From assembly GCA_963556495.2 (NCBI GenBank), contig OY747713.1, positions 41,977,461 to 42,041,460 on the forward strand: a stretch of 64,000 nt of DNA, given 5' to 3'. Below the pieces are notes generated by a model that saw only the letters and a list, made by a program, of their open reading frames with translations, did no database searches and was not told where the DNA came from. How positions within the stretch are numbered: position 1 is the first letter of the stretch; each line of letters begins with the position of its first letter. A program made the position numbers and the translations under genes. Positions 11,850 through 23,734 of the stretch are shown here, piece by piece. This stretch comes from Valencia hispanica (Eukaryota > Chordata > Actinopteri > Cyprinodontiformes > Valenciidae).

Positions 11850-14470
11850 AATGGCTGAAGCATTTGAAGTCAACTGCAAAAGACTTGCTGAAGTGTAATA
11901 AACAGGGGTGTGCCATACCTAACACAAAGAAAAATTGTCACAATTAGCTAAAATAAAAAGTTGAATATTATGAAAAGTATAAAGGTTATGGATACCAAAA
12001 GATATACCCGGAAAAAGCAGAATGAGCAGAATAGTTGAAAAGTTGAATGGCTAAAATAGCACAAAGTATGCAGAAGTAGTTGAAGTTCAAAAAATGTACG
12101 GAAGCGTATGGTAGCATGTTGCCAAACATAAACATGTTGGTTAACAATAATTAAGTCCATTCAGTATAATAAAAATTAGCTTAGAGGGAAGTGTAAGCTA
12201 AAATGAGCTGAAATGCAAATGTTAGCTAAAATGCTAGTGGTAGTAAGTTGGCAAACACTAACATGGCGCTAAACATTAACAAAATCTATTTAGCAAGGTA
12301 ACCTTAGCTGTTAAGTCAAAATTAGCTTACATTTTGATACTAACTGTAATACTAGTGTTAGCTTAAATACAAGTTGGCAAACAGTATCATGTTCGTTACC
12401 TAACTTAATCCTTTCAGTATGTTAACATCTTCCCAAAATGCAAATATTAGCGAACATTAGCTAAAATACTAATGTTAGCTTAAATTTTGATTTTAGCTTA
12501 AATGCTAGAGATAGCTTGTTTGTAAACACCAACATGTTGGATAACAGTAACTCAATCCATTAATTATGTTACGTCTAGCTGTTAAGTCAAAATGAGCTAA
12601 AATTCCATTGTTAGCTTGAATGAGCTTAATTGCTATGGTTAGTAAAAAAAAAAACGATTCGCAGCATGGTAGCAAACATGAACATGTAGGTTAACAATAA
12701 CTCAACCCATTCAGTATGTTAAAATCAACCCAAAAACCAAATGCTAGCTAATATTAGCTAAATTTCTAATGTTAGCTAAAATGCAAATGTTAGCTTAAAT
12801 GCCACAGAAAGCATGTTGGCAAACACTAACATAATTGTTACCATGAACTTAATCCTTTCAGTATGATCAAATCTTCCTCAAATGCAAATATTAACTAACA
12901 TTAGCTGAAATTCTAATGTTAGTTTAAATGTTATTTTTAGCTTAAATGCTAGAGATAGCATGTTGGTAAGTACAAACATGTTGGTTAACATTAACTCAAT
13001 CCATTCATCATGTTAATGTTGGTTAAGTCAAAATTAGCTAAAATTCCATTGTTAGCTTGAAATACTTAAATTGCTATGGTTAGTAAAAATTCTATTGCCA
13101 GCATGTTGGCATACATGAACATATTGGCTAACAATAACAACCCATTCAGTAGGTTAACATCAACCCAAAAACCAAATGATAGCTAAAATTAGCTAAAATG
13201 ATAATGTTAGCTAAAATGCCACAGATATCTTGTTGGCAAACACTAACATGTTGGTTAACTTTATCTTAATCCATTCAGTTTGTTAACTTTAGCTATTAAG
13301 TCAAAATTACCTAAAACACTAATGTTAACTAAAATGCTAATGTTCACTAAAATGCCACAGATAGCATGTTGTCAAACACTAACATGTTGGTTAACTGTAT
13401 CTCAATTCATTCAGTAGGTTAACTTTAGCTATTAAGTCAAAATTAGCTAAAATGCTAATGTTAGCTTAAATGCTAGTGTTAGTATAATGGATAACAATAG
13501 TAAGTTAGCTAACAATATCTTACTTCATTTATAATGCCTAAGATTGCCTAAACAAAAGACTGTGTAACTGCCATTTAAAAGTAATCACTGTTTTCCAGGT
13601 GTTGAAACAGTAAAATGCCCACTGTTGCCTGCCTAGTACCTGAAGTATTTGAAGTCAACTGTAGAAGACTTGCTGAAGTGTATTGCACACAATCAGCAGA
13701 AAAAAGAAAAGTAATCTACCAACCCTACAGCATAGAAAAACTCACAATTAGCTAAAATGCCAGTGTTACTTAAATCAGCTAAATTCCAATTATTACCCAA
13801 AATGCTAGTAGTAGCATGTTGGGAAACACAACTATGTTGGTTAAAAGAAGACTTATTATATTCAGTAAATTGACAACAAGCTATAACACCAATATTATTG
13901 AAAATTAGCTAACATGCTAATGTTAGCTAAAATGTTAGTGGTAGCATGTTGACAAACACAAACATGTTGGTTAACAATAAATCAATCCATTCAGTGTAAT
14001 AAAAGTATGCTTAAAGAGAAGTGTTAGCTAAAATTAGCTGAATTAGCTTACATTTTGATACTAACTGATATGCTAGTGTTAGCTTAAATGCTAGTGGTAG
14101 CATGTTGGCAAACAGTATCATGTTCATTACCATAAACTTAATCATTTCAGTTTGTTAAAATATTCTAAATAATTAAATGATTATCTGAAATCCCATTGTT
14201 AGCTTGAATGAGCTAAATTGCTATGGTTAGCAAAAAAGCTATTTGTAGTATGTTGGCAACCATGAATACATTGGTTAACAATAACTTAACTCATTCAGTT
14301 TGTTCAAATCAACCCAAAAAACAAATAATAGCTAATGTTAGCTAAAATGCTAATGTTAGCTAAAATGCCACAGATAGCATGTTGGCAAACACTAACATGT
14401 TCGTTACCATACTTAATCCTTTCAGTATGTTAAAATCTTCCTAAATTACTAATATTAGTGAACATAAGCT
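11850..14470. repeat. Diverged tandem array, units near 145 bp with a higher-order period near 440 bp
   Basis: The anchor phrase 'gcatgttggcaaacactaac' (with variants) recurs near 12115, 12242, 12371, 12514, 12663, 12812, 12958, 13101, 13229, 13363, 13816, 13943, 14100, 14250 and 14387. Between anchors are runs of 'ttagctaaaatgctaatg'. Sub-types recur about every 440 bp: 12371 with 12812, 12514 with 12958, and 12663 with 13101. A block around 11852-11960 ('gaagtcaactg...gacttgctgaagtg') is repeated near 13640-13755, showing that part of the array was duplicated as a larger block. There is no open frame of note. The family is unknown to me. Confidence 0.8.
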
Positions 14471-14473
14471 AAA

Positions 14474-15366
14474 ACGCTCTCAGACTGCAGGTTTACTTGT
14501 AGTTCCTAGGATTTCTAAAAGTAGAATGAGAGGCAGATCTTTTAGTTATCAGGCTCCTCTCCTGTGGAACCAGCTCCCTGTTTTAGTCCGTGAGGCAGAG
14601 ACACTGTCTACTTTTAAGGCCAGGCTTAAAACTTTCCTTTTTGATAAAGCTTATAGTTGGAGTGGCTAAGGTCATCCTGAGCTATCTCTGTAGTTATGCT
14701 GCTATAGGCTTAGACTGCTGGAGGACAGACTTAGCAATTTTCTTCACTCTGCTACTTCCTTTTCTACTACTACTCTCCAGTTGTATTACAGTACATTCTG
14801 TTATTTCGACTGTTAACTTTGCTTTCTCTCAGTGTTTTTCTCTCCATATAAGATATACCTGATCTGGTATCCTGCTTGGCTGCAATGCCCTGTTGGATGG
14901 GGGGCTTCGACTAGGATGATGCTCCCAGTAACTGAACATCCACTGTGTCCTGTTATCAACTTTTTACTTTCTGTAACATAGAGAGTACTCTTATATCAGA
15001 TCTTCTGTTCCTTCTGTGTTTCTGCTCTGTCTTCTCAAACCCCCAGACAGTCGTGGCAGATGGCCGCTCCTACTGAGCCTGGTTCTGTAGGAGGTTTCTT
15101 CCTGTTAAAGGGGAGTTTTTCCTCTCCACCATCGCTACATGCTTCCTCAGTATGAGGGATTCCTGAAGGATTGCTGTGGTTGGAAAGTCTGCATCAACGG
15201 GGCCCAACCTCACGCCAATGACCCAATCTGCTGGGATTCCTTAAATAGGAAACATTTTTTACTGATTGGAATGTTTGTATAAATTTATTGAAATGACTTC
15301 TTGTAAAGTGCCTTGAGATGACATCTGTTGTGAATCGGCGCTATATAAATAAACTGAATTGAAAAT
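14474..15366 (+). mobile_element. L2-clade LINE, 3' fragment
   Basis: Begins abruptly inside the C-terminal coding region ('ctctcagactgcaggttta') at the end of the tandem array and runs through the 3' UTR to the tail 'cggcgctatataaataaac' plus tgaattg. It is nearly collinear with 38570-39482, so both belong to one subfamily. There is no open frame; the coding end is interrupted by stops. Confidence 0.82.
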
Positions 15367-15669
15367 TGGTAATTTTGTCAGCCCTAATAAAAATATGTAA
15401 AACTTTAACTACAAATCAGCAAAATATAGTGCACATCAGCATGTTTTCAATGTAAAAATTAAATAGAATTTAAAATCACAATTCTGAAAAGTAGTACAAT
15501 AAAACAATCAAACGGTTTGAACAACCTTCCTAATGACCCTGAACAAAGACATTAGAAAAGCGTATAAAGAGCAAGACAAACGATGCTATTTTAAAATTTC
15601 TTATAACAAATGCAACATTATTTTAGGATAGTTCCAAAACAGTAGAATATTCTTTGATTACTTTTGCAC
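15367..15669. other. Short spacer, no recognised feature
   Basis: AT-rich sequence between two L2 fragments of different subfamilies. Confidence 0.35.
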
Positions 15670-15960
15670 ATTGCATAATAGAAATGTATGTACTTTGTAC
15701 TAGCACCAAAGTATGTTGAACACTTGTCACTATACCAACCCCCCAGACCACTCAGGTCTTCCAACTCTAGTCTACTAACCATCCCTAGAATTAGAACCAA
15801 ACATGGAGAAGTAGCTTTCAGTTTCTATGCTCCTCTAATCTGGAACAAACTTCCAGAGGACTGCAAAGCTGCTAAAACACTCAGTTTCTTTAAATCATAG
15901 CTAAAAAAATCTGTTTAGAGGTGCCTTTGAGTAAGCAACTGGAATGTCATATGCCTTATG
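15670..15960 (+). pseudogene. Older L2 LINE, C-terminal RT-ORF fragment
   Basis: The frame from about 15690 contains QPPRPLRSSNSSLL, then TKHGE, AFSFYAPLIWNKLP and a late stop. It is homologous to 19868-20102 in the long L2 just downstream (QPPRPLRSSNSSLLNIPR, FYAPLIWNRLP), in the same orientation. It lacks its own tail here. The orphan L2 tail at 20345-20443 may be the other end of this copy, separated by the long L2. Confidence 0.75.
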
Positions 15961-16160
15961 CCCTGTCATTTCCCCTTTAGGCTGAAGGAGGAGCAGCTGC
16001 TCTCTGTCTCTCTCCAGATCCGTTCACTTTATTTTATTTTCTGTTTGCTTTTCTTGTTTTCTTTCTTAACCTTTTCTTAGTTACTTTATCTACCCAGCCC
16101 CTGGAGTTACTGTATTGGACCAGATCTCTTCTTGGATTACTTTTTTATGGACTTATCAAC

Positions 16161-16532
16161 ATGGCTTTTTGCTCAGCTGAGGATTTTGAAAAACTGCTCC
16201 ACAGAATTGAGGGCATTGAAACGAAGCTACGTCGTCTGAAAATTAATTTTGATCTCCAAGCTGATTATGGAAACGACACAACTTTACCTTTGAATACAAA
16301 CAGCCCGGTGTTACATCGGTCTAACCGTGTCACAGAGACTCCCTACAGGCGCCTGAGCGGCAGAACTCCACACTCTAATAAAGACTGGCCAGCTTTAAAA
16401 CGCATGGAATCATCAACCCCAGCCTGTTCTCCGAGGAAGAAAAAACAAAAGAAACTCCGGCACAGAGAAAGCTCTGAACCCAAACCTCCCGCTTCTGCTA
16501 AAAGTAAAGAAAGAAAAGGTTTCTGCCTATAA
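16161..16532 (+). pseudogene. L2 ORF1, N-terminal part
   Basis: Starts at an ATG after the 5' leader: MAFCSAEDFEKLLHRIEGIE, a charged heptad-like stretch that could form a short coiled coil over the first ~40 residues. A Ser/Thr/Lys-rich basic region follows (SPRKKKQKKLRHRESSEPK), plausible for nucleic-acid binding. In L2-like elements ORF1 binds the element RNA. The frame ends at 16532, and the esterase-like half continues downstream in another frame, so ORF1 is broken here. Confidence 0.65.
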
Positions 16533-16694
16533 CAAGAGATATTTCTCCACCTGGAATCTCGCTGAAAAACAGATTGGCAGCCTTGAGTTCCCCGAAAGAT
16601 GACGCAGCCCCCGGGACCAGTCAAAGCCACCAGGAGAAACCCAGCCGCATCAAACGGACACATAACAAAGTAAGAGCCCCCCCCCCCCCCGGCA

Positions 16695-17265
16695 AAGATT
16701 GTTATCACCCAGGATGGATCAATTAATGGAATTGAGGCTTTTTGTAGCAAGAACACCAGAGTTTATAGTTGCTACAAAAATACAGTGAGAGAAATATCAG
16801 AAAAAAATCCCAAAAATCTTGGACCAACATCCTGCTTTGGAAAAGCTTGTCATTTATGCTGGATCAGCAGATATTGTGATGAGACAATCAGAGATTCTGA
16901 AGAGAGACTTTTCTGATCTCCTACAGAGACTTGATGGACTTAACGTAAACATCCTCATCAGCGGACCAGTCCCTGAAGGGAATGATGAAAAATTTTGCAG
17001 ACTCCGCATGCTCCATATATGGTTGAAGAAACAATCAGCTGAGAAGTCGTTCACATGTATTAATAATTTCAAAGTATTTGGAAGTGCTAATCATCTGTTC
17101 AAAGCAGGCCGTTATCTTAACAAGGCCGGAGTAAGGCTGTTAGCAGCAAACAATTTTTCTTTTCAAAATCAGAAAGCAAAACACTTGCTCCCAAAAGCTG
17201 ACCTTGAGGCGCCCATGGATATCAGAGAACAAAAACACCAAGTCATGATGACACCACAGGACTGA
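16695..17265 (+). pseudogene. L2 ORF1, SGNH/esterase-like domain
   Basis: Many CR1/L2 LINEs carry an SGNH-hydrolase-like ORF1 domain of unclear role. Here the blocks can be followed: VITQDGSING where family members have a GDS block, VIYAGSADIV where they have a G-N-D block, then SEILKRDFSDLLQRLDGLNV and ISGPVPEG, and FKAGRYLNKAGVRLLAANN where the D-x-x-H-P block is expected. All three catalytic blocks differ from the usual residues. A one-base excess in the A-run at about 16801-16807 shifts the frame between the first block and the rest, and a C-run precedes it (16680-16690). Confidence 0.65.
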
Positions 17266-17551
17266 ACAGATAAACAACCATCAGAGATTAAGTCTTCATC
17301 TTCCTGTGACTCACCCACATCAATGAGTCTCCATTTAGAAACTTTACAGACAGACTGAACGAGCAAATCAAATCTGGGACACAATTAACACCTAAACTTA
17401 GACTACACCAAACGCCTGGGACTAGTGTCAATAAGTCTGGGTGCTTTCCCCCACTGATTATTACAGATATTTGATATTTGAGGGAATTGGGCAATAAATC
17501 CACCCCTACCGTCTCCCAGAACTCACCCGGCACCCCCGGGTAACTCTGGGC

Positions 17552-17917
17552 ACGTTTGATTCTTTTGAATACCTAGCCACCCAGATAAATAAGCCTAACA
17601 AAGCTTTAGTTCTAAGTTTATATAAAAAACCAAAACTTAACTTCTTTAATGATTTCAATGACCTTCTTTCTGTAATATGTGTCGACTATGACCAACTAAT
17701 CATTGTGGGGGATTTTAACATCCATACCGACAACCCCCAAGATAGACAAGGAAAAACATTAGATGATACTCTTCACAACTTCGGCCTGATCCAGCATGTC
17801 AAACAACCAACACACAATAAAGGACACACTCTGGACTTTATCAGCAAAGGTTTAAATATTTCCAACATCTCTGTAATTAATATTGCGTTATCTGACCATT
17901 TCTGTATTTTCTTTTAA
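17552..17917 (+). pseudogene. L2 ORF2, C-terminal half of the APE-type endonuclease
   Basis: The frame runs SFEYLATQIN, LIIVGDFNIHTDNPQ, FGLIQHVKQPTHNKGHTLDF and ends with ALSDHFCIFF. GDFN and SDH are hallmark blocks of the APE-like endonuclease that nicks target DNA for LINE insertion. The N-terminal half, with its catalytic Glu, is missing: ORF1 debris (17266-17551) joins straight to this part. A stop follows SDHFCIFF. Confidence 0.75.
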
Positions 17918-18061
17918 AGTACCATCTCTGCTAAATTATCCAGCCACAGTAAGACCACTATAAAAAAGTGTTTTCTAGGGGACAGCTCAGTTTAAACTTT
18001 TAAACGTATTTACCCTTCCACTGCATCCCCCTCATCTCCCAACTCAAACTCAGTAAATAAG

Positions 18062-20102
18062 TTGGTAGATAATTTCCTTGCGAAAATCTCAGACATCATG
18101 GATTCCATTGCTCCAACTAAAGTGAAAGTAGTCTCAGGTAGAAATAAGTCTCTGTGGGCGAGTAATCCACTGGTACGTAGTGAAAAAAGAGAGTGTCGAC
18201 GCGCCGAGAGAAAATGGCGGAAAACTCGACTCCAGGTTCACTGTGAGATCTACAAAGAGAGACTGAATAGATATCAGCTAACTATAAAAGATGCTAGGGA
18301 ATCGTTCTTTTCTGAAAGCATCAACAGAAACATTAATAATGCCGGGACCCTATTTGCAACAGTGGAAAGACTAACTAATCCTTTAGTGACAGTGGCCCCT
18401 GAACTAAACTCTACCAGGGCCTGCAATGAATTTGCCAGCTTTTTCACTAAAAAGATTCTAACAATTAGACAGTCAATCTGTACCTCAATATCGAACCCAC
18501 AACCAGTGCCATCCCCAATCAACAACAATGTAGAGAAAATGTCTGAATTCCACTAATTAAACCAGAACAGCCTTGAAAAAAATCATTATCCAATTAAGCT
18601 CCTCCTCCTGCTTTCTTGATATCCTACCCACAGCTTTTCTAAAGAAAGTTCTTCCTGTTATTGGGTCTGATCTTGTTCAAATAGTGAACTCATCGCTGCT
18701 ATCAGGTGTCTTCCCTCAGGCTTTAAAAACAGCAGTTATTAAACCACTGCTAAAGAAGAAAAATCTGGACAACACGTTAATGCAGAACTACAGGCCAATC
18801 TCTAATCTTCCATTCATCAGTAAGATTATTGAAAAAGCCGTGTTTCAGCAGTTGAATAGCTTCATAACAATGACAAACCGTTTTGATGTTTTTCAGTCTG
18901 GTTTCCGTGCTCACCACAGCACCGAGACTGCCCTCGTCAAAGTATTCAATGACATCCGCATAAATACAGACTGTGGAAGAACCACAGTGCTGGTTCCTTT
19001 GGACCTCAGTGCAGCATTTGACACTGTTGATCATGATATTTTATTGGAACGACTGGAGAGCTGGGTCGGACTCTCTGGTACACTACTTGGCTGGTTCGAG
19101 TCTTACCTAAAGAACAGGGACTTCTATGTTTCAATAGGAAACTTTTCATCAGAACGAACAGAAATCTCATGTGGGGTGCCCCAGGGCTCCATCCTGGGGC
19201 CCCTCTTATTTAATATCTACATGCTCCCACTAGGCAAGATTATAGCAACCAATAACATTAGCTACCATAATTACACGGATGATACTCAGCTCTACATTAC
19301 AATGTCACCAGGTGACTCTGAACCCATTCAAACCCTAAATCAATGCATTGACCAAATAAATGGATGGATGTGCCATAACTTTCTCCAGCTGAATAGAAAC
19401 AAAACTGAAGTGATTATTTTTGGACCCAAGTAGCAACGATCAAGAGTCAGCACACAGCTTCAATTAATACAGATAGAAACTACTGATCAGGCATGAAACC
19501 TAGGTGTAGTAATGGACTCAGGCCTGAACCTCCAGGGTCAAATAAAGGCAATAACAAGGTCAGCCTTCTATCACCTGAAGAACATCTCTAGGATTAAAGG
19601 ACTGATTTTGCAATACGACCTAGAAAAACTCCTCCATGCGTTTATCTTTAGTCGGATTGATTACTGCAACAGCATCTTCACAGGTCTGCCTAAAAAGTCA
19701 ATCAGACAGCTGCAGCTGATCCAGAACGCTGCCGCTCGCGTCCTCACTAGAACCAGGAAAGTAGAGCACATCACCCCAGTTCTAAAGTCCTTACACTGGT
19801 TCCCTGTAGCTTAGAGAATAGACTTCAAAATACTCATACTAGTTTATAAATCATTACATGGCTTAGCACCAAAATATGTTGAAGACCTGTTGTCATGGTA
19901 CCAACCACCAAGACCACTCAGGTCCTCCAACTCTAGCCTACTAAACATCCCTAGACTCAGAACTAAACATGGAGAAGCAGCTTTCAGTTTCTATGCTCCC
20001 CTTATCTGGAACAGACTTCCTGACGAGTGCAGAGCTGCTGAAACTCTGAACTGCTTTAAATCGAGACTAAAAACCCATCTGTTTAGAATTGCCTTCGAGT
20101 AA
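18062..20102 (+). pseudogene. L2 ORF2, reverse transcriptase and C-terminal domain
   Basis: The reverse transcriptase copies element RNA at the nicked target. First comes a linker (18062-18556), then a frame change, then the RT domain from 18573: [54 protein letters not shown], palm block [36 protein letters not shown] and palm block C YTDDTQLY (usually YADD). After a stop at 19431-19433 the same frame continues with the thumb and C-terminal region: LGVVMDSGLN, SRIDYCNSIFTGLP, QNAAARVLTRTRK, FYAPLIWNRLP. Further stops are near 19494 and 19812. Confidence 0.88.
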
Positions 20103-20344
20103 ATGCTTGTCATATGTATGAAATGTGTTCATGCTCTCTTGCTTTTTTGGGGGGATCTTTTTCTTGCTTTATTGTGTATCATGTGTAATGTGTGTTTCTT
20201 TTACTTTTAATTTCCATTGTTTTTTTGGTTTTTTTTTAAATCACCAAATCATGAAAAGCACCTTGAATTGCCCTGCTGTTGAAAGTGTGCTATACAAATA
20301 AAATTGCCTTGCCTTGCCTTAAATGTGTCTCTAATGTTGTGTTT

Positions 20345-20443
20345 TATGGTTTTACTGCTGCTTTATTTCAAAGCACCCAAAGCACCTTGAATTGCCAAGT
20401 TGTTGAAAGTGTAATATACAAATAAAATTACCTTGCCTTGCCT
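20345..20443 (+). mobile_element. Orphan L2 3' tail
   Basis: The stretch 'aaagcaccttgaattgcc...gtaatatacaaataaaatta' plus a ccttg repeat copies the tail of the long L2 that ends at 20320 (20256-20320). It is either a separate minimal 3' fragment or the tail of the older L2 at 15670-15960, displaced by the long L2. Confidence 0.75.
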
Positions 20444-20812
20444 AAAGATAACATTGGTGAGTGTTACGTTAATGATATGGCTTGTGATGAATAAAATAAT
20501 TATTAAAACGTGTTACTGTCTTTCTGCTTTAGGTTCATAGCAAAACATAGACCCCGGATAATGAGCCACTGGAAAAAATAAAAAAATCTTTATTTCCATC
20601 TCACTAAAAAGTTGCTTCTCACTGACATCTGCTGTTTTGGCAGTGATAACATTTGTAGTTTCTTAATGATTCAACCTTTTAAAACTTTAAAACCCCAAAT
20701 ATATTACAGGCATAGAGTGCCTAAATGTGTGGTACTAACATTAACTGCAGTTCAGGCAGTTCTCAGTGGTTTGTATATTGCATACACTATTATCCAGGGA
20801 TGAAGTGCTCTA
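20444..20812. other. No recognised feature
   Basis: AT-rich spacer with only short chance frames. Confidence 0.35.
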
Positions 20813-21313
20813 GTCCTGGACTCAGACTCAAGTCTTGACTCGAGCAGCACGCCAATAACTTACACTTGGACTTGCAACATTAGGACTTGGACTCCGACAT
20901 GATAAATCACAATTGTTGGAATTAGCATGTAGCCGATGCTAATGTTAGCTTGTTATATTAGGTCACATAACTTGACAAATTTAATTAAACTTCCCAAAAC
21001 CTTTGTAAGTGTAAGAATCAAATGTTGATTATTTACGCCTTTTCTATTTATTTTAAGCATGTTTTATTATTTTGCACATGGTACTGTGTTAGCTTGGTAA
21101 GTGGGGGGCGGGGTCACTGAGTACAATTTCTTTTTAAATAAAAAAATATGTATGGCTGGCATGATTCTAGTTTTCAAATCTACACCCTGTTCTCTTATTT
21201 TTGACTTCTTCTCAGGTGATGGTGACTTGACTTGGACTGGAAAATTATTTTTGGGACTTGGCCTGTAGGACCTAGAGACTTGACTTGGACCTGCACTTGG
21301 ACTCAAATCTCAA
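20813..21313. repeat. 'acttggact'-rich dispersed element
   Basis: Both ends are built from variants of acttggact / gactcaagtc: the left at about 20813-20900 and the right at 21220-21312, with ordinary AT-rich DNA in between. Similar elements are common in fish genomes, but I cannot name the family. No clean inverted ends or target duplication can be set. Confidence 0.4.
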
Positions 21314-21849
21314 GTGTGCCCTTCAAGCGTCCGGATCAACGACGCTGATTGGATAAATTCCTGTTGCTATGTGCGAATTTCTTGTCAGTGATTGGCTGGC
21401 TGTTGCACTGGTTGGGGCGATCTTTCTGTCGCCCCAGCTGCTCAGCAGCGGGAGCTTTCTCTCCGAAAATGATATATATTTTTAAATATGATACTTTGTT
21501 ACGAATTTAAACACACAATTAACTTAGAATATGTGATTATTGTTAAGAAAATGTAAAAATAAAAATAAATAACACTTGGGAAAACACTGGGGGGGCGGCG
21601 CCCTATCGCCCTCTATTGACCAGCCGCCACTGGTTGTAAACCTACCCAACATTTGGCAATAAAACCCTTTCTGATTCTGATTTCTGATTTGGAATGTTTC
21701 AAATTGAGCATTTTGCAGGTTTGCTGTGTCCATAAATGGTTTGTCGCAAGCTGCAAACAGAACTTCTTATGTCTGTCTTTAGACACTGAACCTCTTCTTG
21801 ACACTCTTCCATAAAGGCTAAATTTGTGGGACAGTCAACCAATGTTTTT
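21314..21849. other. Unassigned stretch with a GC-rich patch
   Basis: Two GC-rich patches ('ttggggcgatctttctgtcg' near 21413 and 'ggggggcggcgccctatcgc' near 21590) stand out from their AT-rich surroundings. They may be the remains of another mobile element, but I could not identify ends. Confidence 0.3.
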
Positions 21850-22284
21850 TTGTGTGTTTTTTTAAGATTTTCACACCCGAGGTGTGGATCTCTGCAGAGG
21901 TACCATTGGGTTCATCAGGTTGTTCTCTGATTATTTTTGTCTCATTTCCTTACCTGGGCTCCCAGTTTAGGTGAAAGGCCATAGTGTTTCCATTTTCAGA
22001 AGATGGATTTGAACATGGCTTTTTGAGATGTCCACCCATGAATTCTGCTCTCTGCTTTAAACTTCTCCAGAACTTTCTCACTGACCTGTTTGTTGTGTCC
22101 CTAGGTCTTCATAATTCTGTTTCTTGACGAATGTTCTCTAAGAAAACTCTGAGGCCTTCAGAGAACAACTGGAATTTAAAAACTGTAAATCATTTTCTTT
22201 CCAATTACCATAATTACACTACATTGTGTTGGTCTACCACATAAAAAAGTTCAGGGGGTATTAAAACCTTTGCAAAGTGCTATA
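21850..22284 (-). mobile_element. Tc1-like relic, reverse orientation
   Basis: Read on the reverse strand, 22284 downward is a Tc1-type end (reverse of 'gtattaaaacctttgcaaag'). It is followed by the subterminal block with 'accaacacaatgtagtg'. The remains of the DNA-binding part of the transposase reach down to about 21880 (reverse of 'gtggatctctgcagaggtac'). The catalytic region is absent. Related to the relic at 45228-46812. Confidence 0.6.
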
Positions 22285-23734
22285 GGTTGCTGGCAGACAG
22301 AAAAGTCAGGTTCAACAAGATGTTAGAGAGGAAGCTTCTCCATTTAGTCTGCCGCTGTGCGATTTTCCTTCATTCACCTATATTTATTTCATTTTTACAA
22401 GCTGTGTAAGCGCTGGCTTGGAAATGACTCTGACTTTTTTTTTTATTGGCCAATCAAAGCATAAATTCAGCAAAACTATTAAATAATTGATGGATTTCTG
22501 GGGTAATAAACTGAAGCTGACGTACTTTGAGAGTCTGGAAGGAGACATGAAACACCAACACATGGCAAGTGCTCCAGACCGTTTACAGAAGATATTTAAA
22601 AGGGAGATGTAACTACAGTATTTAGTTTGTGAAGCTTTAAACAACATTTGTATTCTAGCTGGATCATTAAAAGCTACAAGACGTGAATATCAATATTCAG
22701 GATGGAACATAGCCCCACAAAGATTTCTTTCTGCAAAACATACCTGTCTGGTTATTTTTTCCATTTGTCTAACAATTCATAACTATGAGTGTCTCATCTT
22801 TGAATGAGAAGCACAGCTGAAGTGCAAAAGCTGTTATACCACATTTGTGGCTGTAAAAGCAAATGCCAATTGAACCATTCTCTGGCAGACATAAATATCT
22901 CAGTCGATGGTCAGAGTTAGAGGTTTACTTTTAATGTAGATGGAAAAGTGGTTTGTCTGAGTGTATTTACATAAAATCTTTCTGCTTTAGCAGCTTCTGT
23001 AAATGGCAATGTTCTATGGCTGTCAGTCAGTCCATCACTTTGGTCCAAAGAAAAATATGTAAGAGAAGAGATGCAAAAATCAATGCTTCAAAGGTAGGAT
23101 ACATCACTTCTTGGAAGCTTTAAGCACAAAAGACAACTAGTAATTTTCTGTATTCTTACAAAACTAGACAATTCTTCCTAGACTCAACTTTAGCTATTTT
23201 GTTTGATTTCCCTTAAAGCAAATCAGTTAGATAAATTGCATACAGAAAAAAATTATCAGCATCCGCCTTGCCTTATTACATGCTTTCACATTTTTAAGAC
23301 TGGAAAATTAAGCCTGATTCCAAAGCATTTGTTGATGTGCATGTTACCAGGTATGCCTGCAGAGCTGATATCCAAGCCCAAGGTGAATACAACTTTCTGG
23401 CAGGACGTCAGTCAGGTTGGCTGTCATCAAAGAAGAGATTCCCTTTGTCAGAACTAGCTTAAGGATTCCTTCAGATGTTCTGACTATTTGTGTACGTTGG
23501 CTTGGCAAGTTCCCTGAAAGTCGATATAAAGCTGAAGTGGAAGTGAAGATTGACTAAGAAAACGGGGCCTTCTAGGTCCCACAACAGTAGCCTATCTTAA
23601 CAGATTTCTTCGGTTTTTTGTTTACTTGTTCATCTAAATGTTTCAGAACAAAACAAAATAGAACCTGGGTAAAAACAAAATGTAGTTTTCAAATGATTAA
23701 TCCATTTATAAATGTAAAAAAAAAACTATCCATA
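22285..23734. other. No recognised feature
   Basis: AT-rich sequence with a frame at 23203-23457 and a reverse frame at 22384-22647, neither with a recognisable motif. This could be host intronic or intergenic sequence. Confidence 0.35.

Larger units (their letters stand above)
15965..20320 (+). mobile_element. Long L2-clade non-LTR retrotransposon, inactive
   Basis: Contains, in order, a 5' leader, an ORF1 with a basic N-terminal part and an SGNH/esterase-like domain, an endonuclease remnant, reverse transcriptase, and a 3' UTR. It ends in 'gtgctatacaaataaaattg' with a ccttg repeat tail. The order and the motifs ([23 protein letters not shown]) are those of L2-clade fish LINEs. Lesions include frameshifts in ORF1, loss of the N-terminal endonuclease half, a frame change near 18556 and stops near 19431, 19494 and 19812. 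It is mobile only as a fossil. Confidence 0.85.

Noticed and set aside
16343..16756. 137-codon reverse frame over L2 ORF1
   Set aside because: Antisense shadow of ORF1 and of the C-run.
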